NCBI RefSeq assembly: GCF_000802235.1
Contig: NZ_JTDL01000123.1
Span: 1 to 64,000, forward strand
Length of the DNA: 64,000 bases
Source of the DNA: Sinomonas humi
GTDB taxonomy: Bacteria; Actinomycetota; Actinomycetes; Actinomycetales; Micrococcaceae
Reading direction: 5' to 3'
Each line of letters opens with the position of its first letter. The stretch's first letter is position 1. Under the pieces are notes generated by a model that saw only the letters and a program-made list of their open reading frames with translations, had not been told where the DNA came from and made no database searches. Shown here one piece after another: positions 7,870 through 16,984 of the stretch. The translations under genes and the position numbers were made by a program.

Positions 7870-8231
7870 CCGAGTGGCATGCGGAGGGGCCAGCCCTGCC
7901 CGTCGAGGATCGTCTGTGCGCTCTGGCCCGTCGCCTCGTTGACGATGACGGGGGCCATGAGGTTCACGGTCGTGCCGTTTCCGCCGGGAGTCGCAACCAC
8001 GAGCACGCGTGCTTCTTCAGGGGACCCGAGCCCAAGGTCGCCGCAGGGTCCCGAGATCTCGGGAGCGTATCCCGGAACGTACACAGCGGGGTCGAGCAGG
8101 AAGAGCCGGATTTCGGGAGCCGTGTCCGGGCGGAGGCTGAAGAGGCCGGCAGCGCCCTCGACTGCTTCGAGCGTGAAGTCCGTGTGGGGCGCGAGGCCGG
8201 GGAGCGGCTCGGCGAAGGTGAGCGCGCTCAC
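7866..8231 (-). CDS. fliW: Flagellar assembly factor FliW
   Basis: FliW binds flagellin and, in Bacillus subtilis, antagonises the translational repressor CsrA. The 121-residue protein shows the family course: GLAPHTDFTLEAVEGAAGLFSLRP at the start and VNLMAPVIVNEATGQSAQTIL near the end. Start GTG 8231, whose GTGA overlaps the flgL stop; it is the last gene of flgN-flgK-flgL-fliW. Unusually, no csrA gene follows; the next gene is convergent and unrelated. Confidence 0.9.
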   Translation of the reverse strand: MSALTFAEPLPGLAPHTDFTLEAVEGAAGLFSLRPDTAPEIRLFLLDPAVYVPGYAPEISGPCGDLGLGSPEEARVLVVATPGGNGTTVNLMAPVIVNEATGQSAQTILDGQGWPLRMPLG

Positions 8232-9112
8232 TTGAGGAAGTCCATGAGGCTGGGCTGCAGGGTGCGCGCGGTGACCGCAAGGGCCGCCTGATAGTTCGTC
8301 TGCTGGAGCTGCAGGTCGAGGGCCGCTTGGCCGAGGTCGAGGTCCTCGATCCCCGAACGCTTCGCCTCGAGCGCATTCTGCTGTGTCATGTTCTCCGATC
8401 CTGCGCGCTGGAGTTGGGCGAGTCGTGTTCCGACGTCGGCGCGGCCATTGACGACTGTGTTCATCCCGGCGTCGAGCGCTTGCAGCTGTGAAGTCGGATC
8501 GCTGCCGTTTCGTAGCTCGGAGGATATCGCGTCCAGGACGTTGAAGACCGAGTTTGAGCCCGTGCCGAAGATCGCGGCGCCGTTCGCGTCCACTTGGACC
8601 GTCTCGTCTGGGCCGATCCGGCGCTGGACGGTGTCCCCTGCTGTCCCGTTGAAGGTTGGCGGCGTGCCGTCAGTGAAGGCGCTCGTTGCGTCAGAGGTGC
8701 CCGCGAAGACGCTGCGGCCCATGTACTTCGTGTTGGCGGCGGCGAGCAGATCGCTGCGGAGGGAATCGATCTGGGCTGCAAGGGCGTTCTTCGCATCCTG
8801 GTTGAGCGAGCCGTTCCCGCCCTGGACGGTGAGGTCCCGGACTTGGCGGAGGTAGTCCGTCGCGTTGCTCAGGGTCGAGTCGAGCGTCGTGAGCCACGAC
8901 GTCCCGTCGTCGATATTCCGCTTGTATTGGGTGTTGGCTGCGATCTGGGCGTGCACGCTCAGGGAATCGGCGGTCCCCACCGGATCGTCCGAGGGGCGGG
9001 TGATGCGCTGCCCTGAGCTCGCTGCGTCTTGCGCCGAAGAGAGGCGCGCCTGGCTCGCGCCGAGGCGGCGTTGCGCCGCGCTCAGCATGGTCTGGTCGGT
9101 GACGCGGAGCAT
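8228..9112 (-). CDS. flgL: Flagellar hook-associated protein FlgL (HAP3)
   Basis: Junction protein between hook and filament. The 294-residue protein begins MLRVTDQTMLSAAQRRLGASQARLS, has the flagellin-like N-terminal heptads with RITRPSDDPVGTA, and ends in a flagellin-like helix (AALDLQLQQTNYQAALAVTARTLQPSLMDFLK). Both ends are typical of FlgL. It starts 1 bp after the flgK stop and overlaps fliW by 4 bp. Confidence 0.95.
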   Translation of the reverse strand: MLRVTDQTMLSAAQRRLGASQARLSSAQDAASSGQRITRPSDDPVGTADSLSVHAQIAANTQYKRNIDDGTSWLTTLDSTLSNATDYLRQVRDLTVQGGNGSLNQDAKNALAAQIDSLRSDLLAAANTKYMGRSVFAGTSDATSAFTDGTPPTFNGTAGDTVQRRIGPDETVQVDANGAAIFGTGSNSVFNVLDAISSELRNGSDPTSQLQALDAGMNTVVNGRADVGTRLAQLQRAGSENMTQQNALEAKRSGIEDLDLGQAALDLQLQQTNYQAALAVTARTLQPSLMDFLK

Positions 9113-9113
9113 C

Positions 9114-10538
9114 TCAGAGTCCTACCGTTCCCATGTGGTTGATGAGCGTATCGAGCGTCTGGTCTAGTGCGGTGAGGACGCGGGCCGCGGCTTCGTAGGC
9201 GTGCTGGCCAGCGAGCAGATTCACGTTCTCCTCGTCCAGGCTCACTGAAGCATTGGAGGTCTGCGCGGTCTTGGCGTTCGTCGCGGCCCCCTGCGTCGTC
9301 GTCGCCTGCTGCTGCGCTGCCTGGGACGCGCTGCCGAGGATGGAGACGAAGGAGGCCCACTGGCTGTCCGGCGAGTCGGTCTGGGTGCTGAGCTGGGCGA
9401 TTGCATCGGCGTTCGAGCCATCCTTGGCTCCCGAATTGACCGCGCCGGTGGCTATCCCGCTCGCGTCGGTCGGCACGACCCCCAGCCCCTGCGCAGCCGG
9501 ACGTGAGGGGTCAAGGCTGAAGAAGTCGAGGCCAGTCGTGCCGGAGGGCGTCTTTCCCTGGGCATGCACGGTGTTGACGGCTTGCGCGAGGGACGTGGCG
9601 AACGAGTTGTACTGCGCTGCGGCTTCCGCGATGGGGCCGCCCGTCCCCGAGCCGTTCGCGGGGGCGAGGATCGAGAGGTCGCCCGCGATCGTCCCGCCGT
9701 CGGGCCCCACCGGGACGCTCGGACGGTCGGCCCACACGAGCGAGGGGGCGGGCGATGACGTGTCCGCCATGCTCTGCGCTCCGACGAGCTGAACGGCGCG
9801 GGACGTGCCGCCCGTGACAAGTGCATTTCCGCCGAGGAAGACGGTGACCGTGCCGTCGGGCTGCTGTCTCACCGTTCCGCCGGCGAGGGACGCGATCGTC
9901 TCGGTGAGCTTCGACCGCTGGTCGATGAGCTCGTTGGCGTTGCCGCCCGCGGCGAGGGTTGAGCGGATGGTCGTGTTGAGTGCAGCGACTTGGGTGGCAG
10001 CGTCGTTCAGCGAGGTGACCATGCCCTGCGTCTCGGACTGGGTTGAGGCCCACTGGGCCGAGAGGGCCGAGTAGCCGCTCGAAAGCTTGGCAGCGAGCTG
10101 CTTGCCGTTCTGGATGACGGTCGAAGCCGCAGACGCATCGCCCGGCTGGTTCGCGAGATCCTGCCAAGACGACCAGTAGGACTGGAGCTGCGCGGAGATC
10201 CCGCTCGTCCCCGGTTCCTGGAGGGTCGCCTCGATGTCTTGGTACGCCGTCGACCGCTGTGCGGCATAGCCGGCGGACGACGACGTCGACCTCACCGAAG
10301 TGTCGAGCAGCGCGTCGCCGAGCCTTGCGATGCCATCGACCGAGACGCCTTGGCCGACTTGCTGGACTGCCGCGGATCCCATTGCCTGGGCGAGGGGCCC
10401 GACGGCGGACTGTTCGATGCGCTGGCGCGTGTAGCCGTCTGTCCCGACGTTGTCGATGTTCTGGCCCGCGAGGTCGATGGCCTGCTGCGCCGCGGAAAGG
10501 CCGCGGTAGGCCACGTTGAGGGCGCCGAATGTGCTCAC
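9114..10538 (-). CDS. flgK: Flagellar hook-associated protein FlgK (HAP1)
   Basis: First hook-filament junction protein. The N-terminus STFGALNVAYRGLSAAQQAI and the following NIDNVGTDGYTRQR motif are the rod/hook/HAP signature. The C-terminus (VSLDEENVNLLAGQHAYEAAARVLTALDQTLDTLINHMG) is the matching FlgK end. The GTG at 10538, preceded by AAGGAC, gives 474 residues; in-frame sequence upstream belongs to the flgN region. It lies 14 bp after flgN. Confidence 0.95.
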   Translation of the reverse strand: MSTFGALNVAYRGLSAAQQAIDLAGQNIDNVGTDGYTRQRIEQSAVGPLAQAMGSAAVQQVGQGVSVDGIARLGDALLDTSVRSTSSSAGYAAQRSTAYQDIEATLQEPGTSGISAQLQSYWSSWQDLANQPGDASAASTVIQNGKQLAAKLSSGYSALSAQWASTQSETQGMVTSLNDAATQVAALNTTIRSTLAAGGNANELIDQRSKLTETIASLAGGTVRQQPDGTVTVFLGGNALVTGGTSRAVQLVGAQSMADTSSPAPSLVWADRPSVPVGPDGGTIAGDLSILAPANGSGTGGPIAEAAAQYNSFATSLAQAVNTVHAQGKTPSGTTGLDFFSLDPSRPAAQGLGVVPTDASGIATGAVNSGAKDGSNADAIAQLSTQTDSPDSQWASFVSILGSASQAAQQQATTTQGAATNAKTAQTSNASVSLDEENVNLLAGQHAYEAAARVLTALDQTLDTLINHMGTVGL

Positions 10539-10552
10539 AGTCGTCCTTCGGT

Positions 10553-11035
10553 TCAGAGGTCCCGGGCGAAGAGGCGCGACTCGTTCGTGCCCGCAGGGCG
10601 CCCGTGGGCGTCGTAGGTCTTGGCCGTCGAGGTCACGTCCGCGAGCGTCTCCTGAGTCGAGCGGGAGGCAGCGCGGAGGAACTGCGAGTTGGCATCCCGG
10701 AGCTGGCGGATGACGGCGGTCTGTTCCGTCATCGCCTTGAGGTGCGCAGTGAGGATCTCGCCCCACGGCCCTTCCGGAGCTCCTGCCGCGAGCTCGCGCA
10801 GGGTCGCCTCCTGCGGAAGGCCCCATTCGCTGGCGACGGCGGCGGCAGTCACGACGCGCGCGAGGCCGGCGGAAGAAAGCCGCTCGAGGACCTGCTCGAC
10901 CTCGCGGGTCGCGTGCGAAACCCAGCGGGTCTTGCCCGCAGTGAGGAGCAGCTGCTCCTCCTCGAGCTTGAACGTCAGGAGGTCCAGCAGTTCGCGCTCA
11001 TGCCAGAGCTGAGCCGAGAGGTCGTGGATCGCCAT
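10553..11035 (-). CDS. flgN: FlgN-like flagellar export chaperone
   Basis: Chaperone that delivers FlgK and FlgL to the export gate. The 160-residue, mostly helical protein (LSAQLWHERELLDLLTFKLEEEQLLLTAGKTRW at the start) has the FlgN pattern, and it sits directly before flgK. The ATG at 11035 has GAGGAG nine bases upstream. First gene of its operon, with a FliA-type promoter 70 bp upstream. Confidence 0.85.
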   Translation of the reverse strand: MAIHDLSAQLWHERELLDLLTFKLEEEQLLLTAGKTRWVSHATREVEQVLERLSSAGLARVVTAAAVASEWGLPQEATLRELAAGAPEGPWGEILTAHLKAMTEQTAVIRQLRDANSQFLRAASRSTQETLADVTSTAKTYDAHGRPAGTNESRLFARDL

Positions 11036-11104
11036 TCCGTGGCAACTCCTCATCCGTGAGCCTTACAGACGCGAACGCGGCGATCGGCGCCCCGTTGACC
11101 GTCT

Positions 11105-11132
11105 CTATCGGCGGGACGAGGGCCCTGGTAAG
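11105..11132 (-). promoter_or_regulatory. FliA/sigma-28-type promoter of flgN-flgK-flgL-fliW
   Basis: On the minus strand CTTACC, 14 bases, then GCCGATAG. The -10 is one base from the enterobacterial FliA consensus GCCGATAA, and TTAC-N15-GCCGATAG keeps the FliA spacing (TAAA-N15-GCCGATAA). The same arrangement precedes fliC, flgB and flbD. Confidence 0.85.
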
Positions 11133-11151
11133 CGGGAGGGCGGGGCGAGCG

Positions 11152-13110
11152 TCACGAGATGGCGATGGTCCCATTGATGTCGGTGATCCTGCCGCCTTGG
11201 AAGTTCTGGGCCGTGCCATTGGGCACCGAGTAGACCTCGCTCGTCGGGTAGCCGAGGCGCCCGCCCTCGAACCCAGTGGACTGCCACGCGGCGCGGATCG
11301 GGCCGTACGATTCGTGAGCTCCTGACCCCGGGGACCAGATGACGGCGCCGCCCTGATAGTTCTGGTAGACGCCTCCGTTGCGCAGCCCACCGACCTCGTC
11401 GGTCGTCGGGTAGCCCAGGATGCCGCCCTCGAAGCCAGTGGCCTGCCACTCGCCCCGGATGGCTCCGATGGATTCGTGGGTTCCCGAGGACGGCGAGGAG
11501 ACGATCGCTCCGCCCTGGTAGTTCTGGTACGAGCCCCCGTTGCGGAGACCCTTGACCACTTCGGTGGTCGGGTAGCCGAGGGGGCCGCTCTCGAAGTTGG
11601 TGGCTGCCCACTCAGAGCGGATGGGGCCGTAGGATTCGTGCGTTCCCGAGGCGGGCGAGGACACGATCGCACCGAAGATAAAGCCCTGGTACGAGCCGCC
11701 ATTCCGGAGCCCGGTGACAATATCGGTGAGGGGCCAACTCAGGGGGCCGTGCTGCAAGCCGGTAGCTTGCCACTCGGAGCGAATCGGGCCGTAGGACGCG
11801 TGGGCGCCGTTGAGTTCCGGCGAGCTCACGATTGTCCCTCCTTGATAGTTCTGGTACCACACTTCGTACTCCAGGCCGTCTACCAGATCGCTCGTCGGGT
11901 ATCCGAGGATGCCGTTCTCGAATCCGGTCGCCTGCCACTTCGACCGAATTGGGCCGGACGACTCGTGGGCTCCGCTGGCCGGGGACCATACGATTGCCCC
12001 GCCATCGTAGTTCTGGTAGACGCCCCCGTCTCGCAGGCCCCCGACCTCGTCGGTTGTGGGGTAGACCAGAGGGCCATTTTCGAAGCCGAGCGCGGCCCAC
12101 TCGTTACGGATTGCACCTCGGGAGACGAATAGCTTGTCATCGCTTACCGCGATAACGGCACCGAACTGGTAGTTGCGGTATGAGTTCCCGTAGAGGATGC
12201 CCGTGACTGCGCTTGTGGCCGCCCCGAGCCCCCATGCCGTGGCCTTCGCGTCCATGGCCTCGGCGAGCGTCATCGGGGGGTCCACTGTGAAGGGCAGGCT
12301 CAGGGAGGCGAAACCGGGAGACATGACGCTAACCCAGTGGGATGCTCCGATCGCGGACGTAGGAACAGACGTGTTCAGGGCGAAGGTGCCATCGGCGGAG
12401 ATGGTCGCCGAGCCGAGCACGGCGCGGTCAAAGTTCACAGTCGCGGTGGCCGACGGCGCATATCCAGTTCCGGTAACCGTCAATGACGATCCGAGCGGGC
12501 CAGAAGAGGAAGAGAGGGCGATGGCGGGGCAACCCGAGATGGGGCCGTTATCAGGGACCTTCGACGGCATCCGCGTGCCGCTCCACATCGATGCCGAATT
12601 GCCCGTGCTCAGGTACGGGTTGTTGCTGAACTCCACGCTGATCAGATTGCTTGGGCTCTGGCACGAGTAGTCGACGGACCACGTGGCCACGGTCTGGGTC
12701 ACAGTCGCGGTGGCAGGGACGAGCGTTCCAGCGGCGGTAGCGCAGGTGGTGACAGTCGGATCGGTAGCAGTGCTGGTCGTGCTGAGCCACTGTGAGAGTT
12801 GGGGAGAGCGGTCGCTCACTGTGTTGGCCCAAGTCGGGTCGCTGAAGTAGACGCCGACCGTCCCGTCTGGGGCGCTTTGGCTCTGAGTGGCGCACTGCGG
12901 GTCCGAAAAGGTTTCCCGGTACAGCGTCTGGGTGCTGAAGGTGACAGTCCCGGATCCGGCGACGGTGCCCGGAGTGACAGCGACGTTGATGACCCACGGC
13001 GGGGCCGCCGCGTTTGCTGGTCCAGCTCCTGTGACGAGGCTGGCGGCCAGGAGCACGGCCCCCACGACTGCGGACAAACATGCGCGAATGCGCCCTGACT
13101 TGATTTCCAA
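11152..13110 (-). CDS. Secreted LGFP-repeat protein
   Basis: An exported protein with a signal peptide (RIRACLSAVVGAVLLAASL, cut near PANA-APPW). An Ig-like N-terminal half follows, with a domain around GPLGSSLTVTGTGYAPSATA. About six or seven C-terminal LGFP repeats contain LGYPTSD/LGYPTTD-type motifs alternating with GGVYQNYQGGAIVWSP-type strands. LGFP repeats occur in actinobacterial envelope proteins and are thought to bind wall components. I chose the TTG at 13110, with GGGGGA just upstream, because it places a normal signal peptide at the N-terminus; an ATG at 13149 would add 13 residues. It sits between two flagellar blocks but a flagellar role is not shown. Confidence 0.8.
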   Translation of the reverse strand: MEIKSGRIRACLSAVVGAVLLAASLVTGAGPANAAAPPWVINVAVTPGTVAGSGTVTFSTQTLYRETFSDPQCATQSQSAPDGTVGVYFSDPTWANTVSDRSPQLSQWLSTTSTATDPTVTTCATAAGTLVPATATVTQTVATWSVDYSCQSPSNLISVEFSNNPYLSTGNSASMWSGTRMPSKVPDNGPISGCPAIALSSSSGPLGSSLTVTGTGYAPSATATVNFDRAVLGSATISADGTFALNTSVPTSAIGASHWVSVMSPGFASLSLPFTVDPPMTLAEAMDAKATAWGLGAATSAVTGILYGNSYRNYQFGAVIAVSDDKLFVSRGAIRNEWAALGFENGPLVYPTTDEVGGLRDGGVYQNYDGGAIVWSPASGAHESSGPIRSKWQATGFENGILGYPTSDLVDGLEYEVWYQNYQGGTIVSSPELNGAHASYGPIRSEWQATGLQHGPLSWPLTDIVTGLRNGGSYQGFIFGAIVSSPASGTHESYGPIRSEWAATNFESGPLGYPTTEVVKGLRNGGSYQNYQGGAIVSSPSSGTHESIGAIRGEWQATGFEGGILGYPTTDEVGGLRNGGVYQNYQGGAVIWSPGSGAHESYGPIRAAWQSTGFEGGRLGYPTSEVYSVPNGTAQNFQGGRITDINGTIAIS

Positions 13111-13254
13111 AAGATCCCCCGACCCCAAGCCGAATTGATGTAAGAACATCGGCTGGGCTCACGGTAGCGGTTGGGAAACCGAGACGACAAGGCTTTGCGG
13201 TAGTGAGTTATCAGAAGACGCGGGCATTTATCGAAGAGTGCTAGTTTCGCCGCC

Positions 13255-13557
13255 ATGACTTTTGCAAATGCGGGCACGCTCGGTGCCGTTCCTGGGCGAC
13301 GCGACGAACTGGTCGCGCATCTGACCAAGCGCAGCAATCTGCTAGAGAAGCTAGGCTGCCTCACCTACGAAGTCGGGATCAACGACGACGAGCCTGAGAC
13401 GGTGTTCGTCGTCGAGATTTGGGAGAGCGCGGAAGCTCACCGTTCCTCGCTGGCCGCTCCGGAAGTCCAGGCGTCCATCGCGGCCGCTCGTCCCCTCTTG
13501 TCCGGCGCCTTCGGCGGGTTCCGGTTCGAGATCGTGGGATCCCCGCTTCGCGATTGA
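13255..13557 (+). CDS. Antibiotic biosynthesis monooxygenase (ABM) domain protein
   Basis: A 100-residue ferredoxin-like dimeric alpha/beta barrel protein. The pattern GRRDELVAHLTKRSNLLEKLG, then CLTYEVGINDDEPETVFVVEIWESAEAHRSSL, is that of ABM/YgiN quinol monooxygenases. The substrate cannot be told. It is convergent with the large membrane protein, with 8 bp between stops. Confidence 0.85.
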   Translation: MTFANAGTLGAVPGRRDELVAHLTKRSNLLEKLGCLTYEVGINDDEPETVFVVEIWESAEAHRSSLAAPEVQASIAAARPLLSGAFGGFRFEIVGSPLRD

Positions 13558-13565
13558 AGGGCCAC

Positions 13566-15995
13566 CTATGAGGACGGCCGGAGTTCCCAGACCGTCACTG
13601 TTGGGAGCGTGAGGCGGCGGACGGCGAGCGAATCGAGCAGCTTTGCGTCCGCTGGCGTCCCGTTGCGGTCGGCTACGAGCCAGCGGACCCCGCGGGAGCT
13701 GTAGAGGCGGTCGAGCAGCGCAGGCGTCGGTTGGGTAAACGAAGTGGTCTCCTCCGTCAGCCGTTCGGGGTCCCAGAAGGGCTGGTTGGGCCACCAGACC
13801 GTGGCGGTCCATGCGGAGTCGAGATTGCGCGGCGCATAGGCCCAGCCTCCTACGTCCACGCTGCGTTGCGACAAGGCTGACAGGGTGTAGGCCTTCGCTG
13901 TGCACGGGTTTTGAGGCTGAGGCCCAGCTTGGGGCTGGAGACACTGCTGATTGGATCCCACGACGTCGTGGGGTCCGGCATGGGCGGCAAGCCACTTGCC
14001 TGCGGCGAGCTCGTCTTGCGTGACGTTTGGCGGCTGGCCTGCACCTTGGACGACAGCCAGAGAGGGCGTCGTCGCCGTGTTGGTGAGATAGAGCCCCGTG
14101 GACAGCATGCCGGTGCCGAGAAGGGCCGCTAGCAGCCCGACCGGAACCGCGCGCCGCAGGCGCGTGCGGCGCATCGTCAGCAGGATTGCCAGCGCACCGC
14201 AGCCACCCAGCACGGCGGCAAGAACGACCAGCGGCCCGGCCCACCACATGACCTGTTGCACCGGGTCGACGACAGTGGGAGTCGGTCCCGCACCGCCGTG
14301 GCTCGTGAGCCAGGCAGCCATGGGTGGCGTGCGCCCGGCGAACGTTGCGATTGCGATGGTCGCCGCGAGGCCGAACAGGAGGCCGACGAGAGAAGCGAGC
14401 CGCCACGGAGTATCTTGGCGCCGCGCCAAGTACGTTGCGATCCCGGAGGCAGAGCCGACAATGCCGACTGGGTACGCGGCCACGAGGAAGAATTCTTCCG
14501 AGAGACCGGGCTGGCGGAAAGCCAAGGCGCCGCCGAAGCCTGCCACGACTGTTCCGAGCACAAACCACGACGCCGCGTCCCGGCGCGCGGCTGTGAGGTA
14601 CCCGATCCCGACCAACCTCGGCAGCAGCGGCAGCAGCCATAACCCGAACGCCGCGACGAGGGCCAGCATTGGAAGCTGAGGCAGGGAGAGATAGGACGAA
14701 CCCGTGGACGGAGTCGTCAGTCCCGGGAATAGCCAAGTGGCAAGTTGTTGAATCGTGCCGCCCGGCGCGAACTGCAGGCCGTATCCTGTTCCACCGTAAA
14801 TGGTGTATTTGGCGATTAGCAGGATCCCGACAGTCGCAGCGCAAACGATGAGCGCTGCACGCACACGTCGCTTGGTCCTGAGCGCGACGAGCACCGCGAA
14901 GACCGCACCGCCAGCGAGAACGGCGTCGTCGGCCGATTTGGCTCCCGCACCGAAGACCAACAGCGGTATGAGCAAGCGGACGGGTACGGCGTCGTCGTCC
15001 GCCCCCTTCCTCAGGAAGGCGATCGCGCACCCCGCGCAGGCCAAGGTGGCGAGCCAACCGAAAACGGTAGTCAATGACGCCCACCAATAGGTCTGCACGA
15101 CTGACTGGGATCTGCCGTCTGGGGTCCAGAAGGTGGCCGCGGTGTTGCCCATTACTGTCAGCAGGGCGGCGGCGATGGGGCCAGCCCACACATTGCCGGA
15201 AAGGCGCCGAGCAACCACGGCGGCGAGCAGGACGATCGCGGGCAGAAGGGTGACCGGTGCAAGGCGGAGGACCATGTCCCACGGGTCCACCCCGCTGCCG
15301 GTGGCCAGGTGCGCCAAGATGGCGTGGCCGAACCAGTGGTAGGCAAAAGGCTCGCCGGAAACCGTGGGGTATTGCGGAACGAGGGAATGCCGCATTTGCC
15401 CGACTACGGCGAGCTGAAAGAGCACGTCTGGATAGTAGGCGCGACCGCCCGCGCCGGGATCTGCGGGATTGAGCCGCAGGAAGTCCTGCGCCATCCAGGC
15501 AATCGCCACCGCGATCGCCCCGATTACCGCTAGGTTCGGGCCAACTCCCCAACCCGGGGCTGGGCGCGCCAGAACCCGTCGTCGAGCCGTGGGAACAGCA
15601 AGAAGCACAGCGATAACCGCGGGTCCCCAGAGCCACGACGGCGGAGACCAAGGCAGGCCGGCGTCGAGCACCCAACCCGCTAGCGCCACCAGGCACCCAG
15701 CCGGGATGCCCCAGGCGACGTCCTCAATGAGGGGCGCCTGAGCGGGGCGGACGGCACGGACGAGAGCAATGCCGGGCAGGAGGACCGCCAGAACGCACGC
15801 CACCACCCAGCGTGCAGTGTCCAGAGCTGGCGAGCCGGTGGCGACCAGCACGGCAAACCACACGGCTGCGAGCAGCAACCAGGCCGTCGCTGATACGGGG
15901 AACCTGCCGCGCCGGGACTGCTGGGGGAGCCGGTCCAGGACCACCTCGGCGGTCATCAAAGCCTGACCATTACCGAACATCCCGGTTGTCCCCAT
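13566..15995 (-). CDS. Large multi-pass membrane protein, GT-C glycosyltransferase-like
   Basis: About 809 residues with some 14-16 predicted spans and a hydrophilic C-terminal domain (about 640-809). The layout resembles membrane GT-C enzymes that use polyprenyl-phosphate sugars: long hydrophobic core, an early external loop with YYPDVLFQLAVVGQMRHSLVP and EPFAYHWFGHAILAH, and a soluble tail. I see no decisive catalytic motif, so 'glycosyltransferase' is an inference. The ATG at 15995 was used; a TTG at 16016 and an internal ATG (MTAEVV) are alternatives. A second protein of similar type is at 20787-22421. Confidence 0.65.
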   Translation of the reverse strand: MGTTGMFGNGQALMTAEVVLDRLPQQSRRGRFPVSATAWLLLAAVWFAVLVATGSPALDTARWVVACVLAVLLPGIALVRAVRPAQAPLIEDVAWGIPAGCLVALAGWVLDAGLPWSPPSWLWGPAVIAVLLAVPTARRRVLARPAPGWGVGPNLAVIGAIAVAIAWMAQDFLRLNPADPGAGGRAYYPDVLFQLAVVGQMRHSLVPQYPTVSGEPFAYHWFGHAILAHLATGSGVDPWDMVLRLAPVTLLPAIVLLAAVVARRLSGNVWAGPIAAALLTVMGNTAATFWTPDGRSQSVVQTYWWASLTTVFGWLATLACAGCAIAFLRKGADDDAVPVRLLIPLLVFGAGAKSADDAVLAGGAVFAVLVALRTKRRVRAALIVCAATVGILLIAKYTIYGGTGYGLQFAPGGTIQQLATWLFPGLTTPSTGSSYLSLPQLPMLALVAAFGLWLLPLLPRLVGIGYLTAARRDAASWFVLGTVVAGFGGALAFRQPGLSEEFFLVAAYPVGIVGSASGIATYLARRQDTPWRLASLVGLLFGLAATIAIATFAGRTPPMAAWLTSHGGAGPTPTVVDPVQQVMWWAGPLVVLAAVLGGCGALAILLTMRRTRLRRAVPVGLLAALLGTGMLSTGLYLTNTATTPSLAVVQGAGQPPNVTQDELAAGKWLAAHAGPHDVVGSNQQCLQPQAGPQPQNPCTAKAYTLSALSQRSVDVGGWAYAPRNLDSAWTATVWWPNQPFWDPERLTEETTSFTQPTPALLDRLYSSRGVRWLVADRNGTPADAKLLDSLAVRRLTLPTVTVWELRPSS

Positions 15996-16103
15996 TCCTC
16001 TTGCCAATCGAGCCACCGCAGGCCGCTGAAACTCTCAGCACCCCGCCGTTGCCGGGCACAACATACCCGAGCATACTGGGCTCCGGCAGAGGAGGAGAAA
16101 AGC

Positions 16104-16511
16104 ATGAACACGGTCCAAATCCGCTACATCGTGAACGATGTCGATGCGGCGATAGCGTTCTACACCAGGCACTTGGGCTTCCACGAAGAGATGCATCCTG
16201 CTCCCACCTTTGCCATGCTGTCCCGAGGAGACCTTCGTCTGGTGCTAAGTGCCCCGAGTGCTCCGAACACAGGCGGCGGCTCGGCTCTCCCCGACGGGCG
16301 CAAGCCCGAGCCCGGCGGCTGGAATCGTTTCGCCATCCAAGTGGACGACCTCGCTGCCCTGATGCCCCGACTTCAACACGACGGCGTCCGCTTTCGTACG
16401 AAGGTCATCGAAGGAGTCGGCGGCAGGCAAGCGATTATTGAGGACCCGTCCGGCAACCCGGTCGAATTGTTCGAACCCATCCGGCCTGAGGCTCGCCTTT
16501 CCAACGGCTGA
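16104..16511 (+). CDS. VOC-family (glyoxalase-like) protein
   Basis: 135 residues with two beta-alpha-beta-beta-beta modules: IRYIVNDVDAAIAFYTRHLGF and, later, IIEDPSGNPVELFEP, the usual glyoxalase I/bleomycin-resistance ends. Ligand unknown. The ATG at 16104 follows GAGGAGGAG. First of three adjacent genes; a second VOC gene follows. Confidence 0.85.
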   Translation: MNTVQIRYIVNDVDAAIAFYTRHLGFHEEMHPAPTFAMLSRGDLRLVLSAPSAPNTGGGSALPDGRKPEPGGWNRFAIQVDDLAALMPRLQHDGVRFRTKVIEGVGGRQAIIEDPSGNPVELFEPIRPEARLSNG

Positions 16512-16535
16512 GCCGAAATCGAGAGAGGGAGCGCT

Positions 16536-16976
16536 TTGGGCATTCAACGGATGGATAACGTCGGCGTCGTCGTCGAGGACTTGGATGCCGCTGTCGGCTT
16601 CTTTACCGAACTCGGCATGGTTGTGGAAGGCAGCGCGTCGATCGAGGGCCCTTGGGCAGACCGTACGGTCGGACTCGACGACATCAGAAGCGACATCGTG
16701 ATGATGCGGACGCCGGACGGCCACGGCAAGCTCGAACTGACCAAATATCACGCCCCTGCCCTCTCGGGTGCCGGTGCCGAGAATCCACCGCCCAACACTC
16801 TGGGACTGCATCGCGTCATGTTCGCCGTCGATGACCTCGACGACACCCTCAGCCGCCTACGTGCTCACGGCGCGGAACTCCTCGGCGAGGTAGCGCAGTA
16901 CGAAAATACCTTCCGGCTCTGCTACCTCCGAGGGCCCGCAGGCATCATCCTCGCCTTGGCTGAGCAGATCGGCTAG
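16536..16976 (+). CDS. VOC-family (glyoxalase-like) protein
   Basis: 146 residues; MDNVGVVVEDLDAAVGFFTELG at the start and LCYLRGPAGIILALAEQIG at the end mark a VOC protein. The TTG at 16536 follows GAGGGA with a 5-base gap; the ATG at 16551 is possible too. It is not close in sequence to the preceding VOC protein, so this is not a recent duplication. Confidence 0.8.
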   Translation: MGIQRMDNVGVVVEDLDAAVGFFTELGMVVEGSASIEGPWADRTVGLDDIRSDIVMMRTPDGHGKLELTKYHAPALSGAGAENPPPNTLGLHRVMFAVDDLDDTLSRLRAHGAELLGEVAQYENTFRLCYLRGPAGIILALAEQIG

Positions 16977-16984
16977 GACTGCCG

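Noticed and set aside
13351-15696. 781-residue frame overlapping the large membrane protein
   Set aside because: Arg/Pro-rich out-of-frame product; the other minus-strand frame encodes the membrane spans.
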